A program made the translations under genes and the position numbers. DNA of 64,000 nucleotides from an uncultured Flaviramulus sp. (GTDB taxonomy: Bacteria > Bacteroidota > Bacteroidia > Flavobacteriales > Flavobacteriaceae), in contig CANLXL010000001.1 of assembly GCA_947495125.1 (NCBI GenBank), forward strand, positions 434,001 to 498,000, read 5' to 3'. The notes below the pieces were generated by a model, which worked only from the letters and a program-made list of their open reading frames with translations, was not told the DNA's origin and did not search any database. Positions 58,587 to 64,000 of this stretch are shown piece after piece (the stretch's first letter is position 1; every line of letters begins with the position of its first letter).

Positions 58587-60167
58587 ATGAAATATATACA
58601 AAACATAGGCTTAGGTATCTTTTTAACAGGACTTGCTATATTCACATCGCTTATTTTTTTAGGGAAATACGAACTTACCCCGGAATTGTTTGATGCTACT
58701 ATTAATTCTAAAGGCATTAAAAGCGAACTCTTTATAAATGAGATAAAATCTGAAGTTCTAGGAAAAACGTTTACTAACCCCTTTTCTTTCTCCGATAAAA
58801 TAGTCACAGCTATAGAATCAGCAAACGAAAGTCACAAACAAAATAGTGAATGGGATAAAGTAATTTGGGATAAACCGCATAGCTTTTCTTATCAAATCGC
58901 TAAGCACGCAGGTACTGGCTTAATAAAAGAGAATAAAGGACTTTTTTGGTGGCTCACCTTCGGACTCGGTATTCTTGGTGCTTTAATGTGTATCATTCCT
59001 AATGTTATTACACTAGGTCCTGCAGGCATTAAAAATAATGGCGTTTGGTTAAATCCTGCCACCAACAGGGGTTGGATAGGTTGGTTTGCTTTCGTTTTTC
59101 TGGTAGGCTTTTATCTACTGCTATATTTCAGGCCGGATTATATCGTTAACTGGACCTATATTGTGGACCCCTTTAGTGAAAGCATCAGTGGCAATATGGC
59201 CAGCCAATGGTTTCTTTATGGCTTTTTATATTGTACCGTTATGACGGTTATGGCTGTACGTATGTACATCAAATACCGTCATAATAAATACCAGGTATTG
59301 CGAACCACTTCGGTATTATTCTTTCAAATTGTTTTTGCTTTTTTAATACCCGAAATATTGGTGCGTTTCGAAAAGCCATGGTATGATTTTAAAAATGCCT
59401 TTCCTTTAGATTATGATTTCTTTTACAGCTGGAGCCTGGATGAGCTTATTTCCAGTGGCGGACTAGGTTTATTCATTTTAGTTTGGGGGATTCTTTTAAC
59501 TCTGGTTATTGTTCCGGTGATGGTGTATTTCTTTGGAAAACGCTGGTATTGTTCGTGGGTTTGCGGTTGCGGTGGATTAGCCGAAACTTTAGGAGATCCC
59601 TATAGACAGCTTTCAGACAAATCTTTAAAAGCCTGGCAACTGGAACGCTGGTTAGTACATGGGGTTTTAGTTTTCGCTCTGGTCATGACCGGCTTTACAC
59701 TTTATGCCTATTTTTCAGGAGCAGAAGGCCTTCTGGGTGTTAAAACACAAACCATTCAGGATATTTATGGCTTTTTAATCGGATCTATTTTTGCCGGTGT
59801 TATTGGTACCGGATTCTATCCGATTTTCGGGAACCGGGTTTGGTGTCGATTTGGCTGTCCTTTGGCTGCTTACCTGGGTATTGTTCAACGTTTTAAATCA
59901 CGATTTAGAATTACAACCAATGGCGGCCAATGTATTTCCTGTGGAAATTGTTCAACGTATTGCGAACAGGGTATTGATGTACGTGCTTATGCCCAAAAAG
60001 GTGAGAATATTATAAGAGCAAGTTGCGTGGGTTGTGGTATCTGTGCTGCGGTTTGCCCTCGAGGTGTTTTGAAACTTGAAAATGGTCCTGAAAAAGGACG
60101 TATTAACCCAACAGAGATTTTATTAGGAAACGATGTTGACTTGATGGATTTGGTTAATCAGAAATAG
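58587..60167 (+). CDS. Membrane-bound 4Fe-4S polyferredoxin (NapH/NosR-like)
   Basis: The 526-aa inner-membrane protein has about seven hydrophobic helices (residues about 5-25, 115-140, 160-180, 205-230, 245-265, 300-325, 355-405). It has the NapH/NosR-like cysteine clusters YCSWVCGCGGLAETLGDPYR and VWCRFGCPLAAYLG, and two ferredoxin motifs CISCGNCSTYCEQG and CVGCGICAAVCPRG near the C-terminus. It would carry electrons across the membrane between quinol and periplasmic or cytosolic acceptors. It is encoded 9 nt after the FAD oxidoreductase. An extra N-terminal periplasmic region (about 30-110) is not typical of NapH. The terminal electron acceptor is not encoded nearby. Confidence 0.85.
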   Translation: MKYIQNIGLGIFLTGLAIFTSLIFLGKYELTPELFDATINSKGIKSELFINEIKSEVLGKTFTNPFSFSDKIVTAIESANESHKQNSEWDKVIWDKPHSFSYQIAKHAGTGLIKENKGLFWWLTFGLGILGALMCIIPNVITLGPAGIKNNGVWLNPATNRGWIGWFAFVFLVGFYLLLYFRPDYIVNWTYIVDPFSESISGNMASQWFLYGFLYCTVMTVMAVRMYIKYRHNKYQVLRTTSVLFFQIVFAFLIPEILVRFEKPWYDFKNAFPLDYDFFYSWSLDELISSGGLGLFILVWGILLTLVIVPVMVYFFGKRWYCSWVCGCGGLAETLGDPYRQLSDKSLKAWQLERWLVHGVLVFALVMTGFTLYAYFSGAEGLLGVKTQTIQDIYGFLIGSIFAGVIGTGFYPIFGNRVWCRFGCPLAAYLGIVQRFKSRFRITTNGGQCISCGNCSTYCEQGIDVRAYAQKGENIIRASCVGCGICAAVCPRGVLKLENGPEKGRINPTEILLGNDVDLMDLVNQK

Positions 60168-60215
60168 TGTTATTAGAGAAGTCTTCAACAAAACCTTAAA
60201 TTATGAAACTGTACT

Positions 60216-60770
60216 ATGCTCATCTTAAATAGAAGTCTTGGTCAATCTCAGACTGACAAATTGTTACTAATTTGTATTTCGGCAAAGCATCTAACATTAT
60301 GCTTGACTATAGTACTATTTAGTGCTTCTCTTTCGGCCCAAACGAAAAAAATATATCAAAAAGCATATTTTAGCAACGGTACTTTAAAAGCAGAAGGCTG
60401 GCTTAAAAACAACAAAAAAACGGCCTATTGGAAATTCTATTTTCAAAACGGTGTCGTTGAAAAAGAAGGTCATTATTTAAAAAATAAACCTTCCGGGTAT
60501 TGGTATTTTTATAATAAAAATGGCTCTAAAAATAGCGAAGGACATTTTAAAGACGGTGAAAAAACAAATTGGTGGTTATTCTATGATGATATGGAGAAAA
60601 TAGACCACAAATGTCAACTTAAACGCAGTCAGAAAAATGGCTATTGTTTAATGTATAAAAACGAAAAATTAGTTTCTGCATCAAAATTTAAAGCCGGGAA
60701 GAAAATTAAAGAATGGACCGATTTAAAAGCATTTAAAAAAGAGAACGATCTTAGAGATCTCTTAAATTAA
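60216..60770 (+). CDS. Exported MORN-like repeat protein
   Basis: The 184-aa protein contains four consecutive MORN/YwqK-type strands: FSNGTLKAEGWLKNNKKTAY, FQNGVVEKEGHYLKNKPSGY, YNKNGSKNSEGHFKDGEKTN and a fourth, degenerate unit. A hydrophobic segment ending LFSASLSAQ (about residues 28-42) reads as a signal peptide, but is preceded by 27 residues in the frame beginning at 60216, so the true start may be a non-ATG codon downstream (for example TTG in CLTIVL) or the n-region is long. It lies 48 nt behind the polyferredoxin gene on the same strand. Function unknown. Confidence 0.65.
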   Translation: MLILNRSLGQSQTDKLLLICISAKHLTLCLTIVLFSASLSAQTKKIYQKAYFSNGTLKAEGWLKNNKKTAYWKFYFQNGVVEKEGHYLKNKPSGYWYFYNKNGSKNSEGHFKDGEKTNWWLFYDDMEKIDHKCQLKRSQKNGYCLMYKNEKLVSASKFKAGKKIKEWTDLKAFKKENDLRDLLN

Positions 60771-60881
60771 TGAAATCTATTGATTTACAAGCTTTAACTT
60801 GTTTTGTGCTTATTAATTCTTAATTTTATATGATAGATTAAACTGCCTCGCTAAATACATCAGGTATATCATTTTTTTATT

Positions 60882-62660
60882 TTGACAAGGTTTCAAAAAA
60901 ACAAGAATATAACGATTGCGGTATTGCCTTTTCAGGTGCATACGGATGCCGATAGAATAACAAATCTTTTTATTGGATTTACCGAAGATCTTATTACCAA
61001 CTTTTCTAAATTCATTGGGCTTTCAGTTATTTCCTCTTATTCCACACATCAAATAAAAGATATTTATAGTACCGATGAAATTGATCAACTCGGTGCCGAT
61101 TATTTAATCTATGGTAGCGTTAGACACCACAATGATATTTTGCGAATCTCCATTCAATTGGTAAAGGCCCAGGATAACAGTTTGGTTTTTGGAGATCGGC
61201 ATGATCAAACCATAGATGCTCTTCTTGAAGCACAAGATAGTATCATACAGCAAATTGTGAGCGTCCTTCAAGAAAAAATAAATTATAACTTACTATCGCA
61301 CTCTTATAAAAAAAACGCTGTAGAACTTGCTGCATACGAGAACTACTTATTGGGAATGAATACCTTAAAAAAGGGATCAGGCGATAATGATAAAAATGCC
61401 AGATATTATTTTAACGCAGCCATAGATATAGATCCCAATTACTCATTAGCCTATACGGGGTTATCACTTAGTTATTTTAATTTTTGGTCATGCCTCCTTT
61501 GGGATCGCTGGGACGAAAGTATGAAAGGTGCTCACAAATATGCTTTAAAAGCTATTGAAATAGACCCTAATGATTATACGGCCCTGGGTGTTTTAGGAAG
61601 AACCTATGTATATCGCGGTGAATTTGAACAGGCCGAGCACTACTTACGTAAATCGCTTCGAATGAACCCCAGTGATGCGTCACATTTGCTTCGCGTATCT
61701 TATTCGCTTATGCTCTTGGGGTATGCTAACGAAGCAGTGAATTTGTATTTAAGAGCTATAAAAATCAATCCTCTTCATCAGGATATGTATTTTGCGTATG
61801 GCTCTAGTTTTTATTTGCAAATGGGAGACTTCAAAAAGAGTATTTCTTTGAGTAAAAAAGTCCCGTTTAATTCCTGGACAGACTTTCCGGCATGGGTTGC
61901 CGCAGCCTATCTACAACTCGAAGATTATGATAATCTATGGAAATGCTGGACTATGTATTTGGAACAATTTCAAGTTGAGGCCTATACCGGAAAACGCGGA
62001 CTTGAGGAAGAAGCTTTGGACTGGTTAATCATTCTTAATCCATTCAAAGGAGAAACTTATCTTACACCATTATGTGACTATATTAAATCACAAAGAGGTA
62101 TAAAATCCGTAGAACAGAAATTAGCTAAACCTACTACCTCATCCTTCTTATTAAAAGGAAATGTATGGGAATTGCATTATAATAATATGTCAATAACGGT
62201 AAAAGACGCCAAGGGTTATCACGATATACATAAACTATTGGCTCATCCTTTAGAGGAATTCCATTGTCTGGATTTGATGGACGCTCTAGTCAATGAGAGT
62301 AATATAACCAAAGCCATAGATGATAAAGCCAAGTCGCAATATTTGAGACGTATTAAAGAATTGCAAGCAGATATTGATAATGCGGAAGACATGAACCAAG
62401 TAGAAAAAATTGGTCCGTTAAGAGAGGAATATGATACCATCCTTGACCATCTTTCACAATCACTGGGTCTTTCCGGAAAAACTAGAAAAGTAGGCTCCAC
62501 AATCGAAAAAGCACGTTCTGCGGTGACCTGGCGAATTAGAAGTGCTATAAAAAAAATTGAAGTATTACACCCTGAACTCGCCAAGCACCTTTCCAACTCT
62601 ATAAAAACAGGCACCTATTGTGCTTACAAGCCTGAAACAAACCCAGATTGGACACTCTAA
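60882..62660 (+). CDS. TolB-like / TPR / winged-helix regulatory protein with TTG start
   Basis: The 592-aa cytoplasmic protein has an N-terminal TolB-like domain as found in adenylate-cyclase-associated proteins (ITIAVLPFQVHTDADRITNL, then VISSYSTHQIKD and GADYLIYGSVRHHNDILRIS, residues about 10-120), TPR repeats (about 165-345), and a C-terminal region (about 425-592) resembling the GEVWELxYxG winged-helix-like domain of actinobacterial LuxR/SARP regulators (GNVWELHYNNMSITVKDAKG, then KTGTYCAYKPE at the end). The usual cyclase catalytic domain is absent. The frame has no ATG before the conserved part, so TTG 60882 is the likely start. Target or ligand is unknown. Confidence 0.75.
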   Translation: MTRFQKNKNITIAVLPFQVHTDADRITNLFIGFTEDLITNFSKFIGLSVISSYSTHQIKDIYSTDEIDQLGADYLIYGSVRHHNDILRISIQLVKAQDNSLVFGDRHDQTIDALLEAQDSIIQQIVSVLQEKINYNLLSHSYKKNAVELAAYENYLLGMNTLKKGSGDNDKNARYYFNAAIDIDPNYSLAYTGLSLSYFNFWSCLLWDRWDESMKGAHKYALKAIEIDPNDYTALGVLGRTYVYRGEFEQAEHYLRKSLRMNPSDASHLLRVSYSLMLLGYANEAVNLYLRAIKINPLHQDMYFAYGSSFYLQMGDFKKSISLSKKVPFNSWTDFPAWVAAAYLQLEDYDNLWKCWTMYLEQFQVEAYTGKRGLEEEALDWLIILNPFKGETYLTPLCDYIKSQRGIKSVEQKLAKPTTSSFLLKGNVWELHYNNMSITVKDAKGYHDIHKLLAHPLEEFHCLDLMDALVNESNITKAIDDKAKSQYLRRIKELQADIDNAEDMNQVEKIGPLREEYDTILDHLSQSLGLSGKTRKVGSTIEKARSAVTWRIRSAIKKIEVLHPELAKHLSNSIKTGTYCAYKPETNPDWTL

Positions 62661-62761
62661 TAGTCTGAACTTACACTAAGTATTTATAGCACTTACATTG
62701 TAAGTAAAAAACTTACGCCTTTTAAAGTATAAAACAAATGCTAACTTTAAAACGCAAAATC

Positions 62762-63514
62762 ATGCCAACACCATTAGAAATTTTATTAGACCCCATTTCT
62801 TTGATTGCTTTAGCCATGTATGCCCTACTCATTATTTGGGAAGCTTTGTTTCCCGCTAAGCCATTGCCCAAAGTAAAACACTGGAAACTAAAAGGGCTTA
62901 CATCATTCACTGTGTTCTTCTTTTTATCTTCTTATTTACCCTTATGGACAGATCCTTTTTTATCAAACTACCAGTTCTTTGATCTAACCAGCTTAGGAAA
63001 TATTGGAGGTGGTTTAGTCGCTATTATATTATATGAATTTGGTGTTTTTATATGGCACAGAGCCATGCATAAATCAGATTTTTTATGGCGAACGTTCCAT
63101 CAAATGCATCATAGTGCAGAACGCATTGATACTTATGGTGCCTTTTATTTCAGTCTATTCGATATGGTTGGATTTACCTTCTTAGGAAGTATCTGTATGG
63201 CACTACTTATTGGAGTAACACCACAGGCCGTTACCATCATGTTGCTTGGAACTATGTTTCTAGGAATATTTCAGCACACCAATATTAAAACACCACAATG
63301 GCTAGGGTACATTATTCAGCGACCCGAAAGTCATACGGTACATCATGCCAAGGGCATCCATAAGCATAACTATTCAGATTTACCCATTTTTGATATCCTC
63401 TTTGGATCCTTTGAAAACCCAGAAAGTTACGAACATGAAACTGGGTTCTATGATGGTGCATCATCAAAAATTATCGAAATGCTAACGTTTAAAGATATTA
63501 ATAAAACAGGTTAA
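62762..63514 (+). CDS. Sterol desaturase / fatty acid hydroxylase superfamily protein
   Basis: The 250-aa inner-membrane protein has about four hydrophobic helices and the di-iron histidine clusters of the superfamily: WHRAMHKSDFLWRTFHQMHH (HxxxH and HxxHH, about residues 100-120), and ESHTVHHAKGIHKHNYSD (about 195-212). It oxygenates or desaturates a lipid or isoprenoid substrate using O2. The frame opens at 62738, but ATG 62762 (MPTPLEILLDPISL) is the better start because the upstream eight residues are basic and unconserved in appearance. It is followed after 1 nt by the methyltransferase gene. Substrate unknown. Confidence 0.88.
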   Translation: MPTPLEILLDPISLIALAMYALLIIWEALFPAKPLPKVKHWKLKGLTSFTVFFFLSSYLPLWTDPFLSNYQFFDLTSLGNIGGGLVAIILYEFGVFIWHRAMHKSDFLWRTFHQMHHSAERIDTYGAFYFSLFDMVGFTFLGSICMALLIGVTPQAVTIMLLGTMFLGIFQHTNIKTPQWLGYIIQRPESHTVHHAKGIHKHNYSDLPIFDILFGSFENPESYEHETGFYDGASSKIIEMLTFKDINKTG

Positions 63515-63515
63515 C

Positions 63516-64000
63516 ATGGTTTCTGATAATATTATACTTACAGATGGTGGATTAGAAACCGATTTCATATTTAACCGACATATCGATTTACCTCATTTCG
63601 CTTCGTTTCCTTTATTGGAAGACCCTATACATAAGTCGACACTTAAAGCGTATTATAAAGATTATTTGAACTTAGCTATAGAGAACAAAACCGGGTTCAT
63701 TCTTGAAAGCCCTACATGGAGATCAAGCCAAGATTGGGGGTATAAGTTAGGATATACCAAAGAGGATATAAAAAGAGTAAATAAAGACGCCATACATTTA
63801 TTACATCAAATACGAAAGGACCATAGCGCGGTTATTGACAATATCTATGTTAGTGGATGTGTGGGTCCAAGAGGCGATGGTTATACCATTCAAAACATCA
63901 TGGATGCCAATGAGGCAAAGAAATATCATAACCACCAAATTGAAGCATTTGCCAAAGCCAAAGCAGATATGGTTTGTGCCATGACTATTAGTTATATTAA
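63516..64000 (+). CDS. Homocysteine S-methyltransferase family protein (partial, runs off the window)
   Basis: The ATG at 63516 follows the desaturase stop by 1 nt. The first 161 residues are visible: ILTDGGLETDFIFNRHIDLP (the N-terminal barrel start typical of MmuM/BHMT enzymes), ESPTWRSSQDWGYKLGYT near residue 66, SGCVGPRGDGYTIQNIM near residue 112, and QIEAFAKAKADMVCAMTISY at the edge. These match homocysteine S-methyltransferases, which transfer methyl from S-methylmethionine or betaine to homocysteine with a C-terminal zinc-cysteine site that is outside the window, so activity cannot be verified here. Confidence 0.85.
   Translation, partial: MVSDNIILTDGGLETDFIFNRHIDLPHFASFPLLEDPIHKSTLKAYYKDYLNLAIENKTGFILESPTWRSSQDWGYKLGYTKEDIKRVNKDAIHLLHQIRKDHSAVIDNIYVSGCVGPRGDGYTIQNIMDANEAKKYHNHQIEAFAKAKADMVCAMTISYI

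Noticed and set aside
60216-60770. Toxin-antitoxin role suggested by YwqK-type annotation of MORN-like repeats
   Set aside because: No toxin gene is adjacent and the protein appears to be exported; the repeats alone do not support an antitoxin call.
1-64000. tRNA, rRNA, CRISPR arrays, prophage or insertion sequences
   Set aside because: Reading both strands I found no cloverleaf gene, no regularly spaced repeats, and no transposase, integrase or phage structural gene.

Overview
The window is a chromosomal segment of a member of the Bacteroidota, almost certainly a marine Flavobacteriaceae. The evidence is a SusC/SusD pair, a type IX secretion (T9SS) C-terminal sorting domain, CarboxypepD_reg-like and DUF547 proteins, Bacteroidetes lipoprotein signals, AT-rich DNA, no obvious Shine-Dalgarno sites, and several TAnnTTTG-type -7 promoter elements. 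I see no rRNA, tRNA, CRISPR array, prophage or insertion sequence. The genus cannot be fixed from the sequence alone.

Layout. 1-7.9 kb: nucleotide and folate genes (a bifunctional-nuclease-like protein, a NupC-type nucleoside transporter, thyA, and a dihydrofolate reductase fused to a 2TM membrane domain), interrupted by a T9SS-exported beta-propeller protein and a small CBM48-like protein. 7.9-14.4 kb: a MocR-type regulator divergent from an FMN split-barrel protein and a DinB protein, then an FAD dehydrogenase, an acetyltransferase, fabD and lspA. 14.4-24.1 kb: an amidohydrolase, a SusCD pair, and a divergent LytTR response regulator with two tandem LytS-like kinases. 24.1-28.1 kb: galE, a DegT-type aminotransferase, waaA (Kdo transferase) and a repeat-rich lipoprotein. 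28.1-36.2 kb: a class V aminotransferase, a periplasmic thiol-redox operon (free nDsbD domain, DsbD, TlpA-like) and an M16 peptidase.

36.4-40.8 kb is an arsenosugar-biosynthesis operon: arsM, purine nucleoside phosphorylase, a TIGR04282-type glycosyltransferase, a rhodanese, radical-SAM arsS and an AhpD-like protein. 41.0-46.7 kb is a histidine-utilisation operon (hutH-hutU-hutI) with a divergent LysR regulator. At 46.8-49.5 kb a PiT phosphate transporter, a DUF547 protein and a TIGR04283-type glycosyltransferase look like a second arsenosugar block, so the hut genes sit between two halves of one pathway. The inferred route is uptake of arsenate with phosphate, methylation by ArsM, transfer of an adenosyl group by ArsS, removal of adenine by the phosphorylase, and sugar additions by the two glycosyltransferases.

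49.6-64 kb: envelope genes (CarboxypepD_reg-like protein, two lipoproteins, a BamA/TamA-like barrel, a GH113-like glycosidase, an outer-membrane barrel, a second DUF547 protein), a phosphoesterase, an FAD oxidoreductase with a membrane polyferredoxin, a MORN-like protein, a TolB/TPR/winged-helix regulator, a sterol-desaturase-family enzyme and the 5' part of a homocysteine S-methyltransferase.

The signal least explained by known features is a roughly 100-nt intergenic element with conserved primary sequence and nested stems, ending in a terminator-type hairpin. It is present in two copies (10165-10266 on + and 33257-33351 on -). Its 14-nt core recurs at 40996-41009, and a 12-nt version of that core forms both arms of an inverted repeat in the susC leader (20539-20610).
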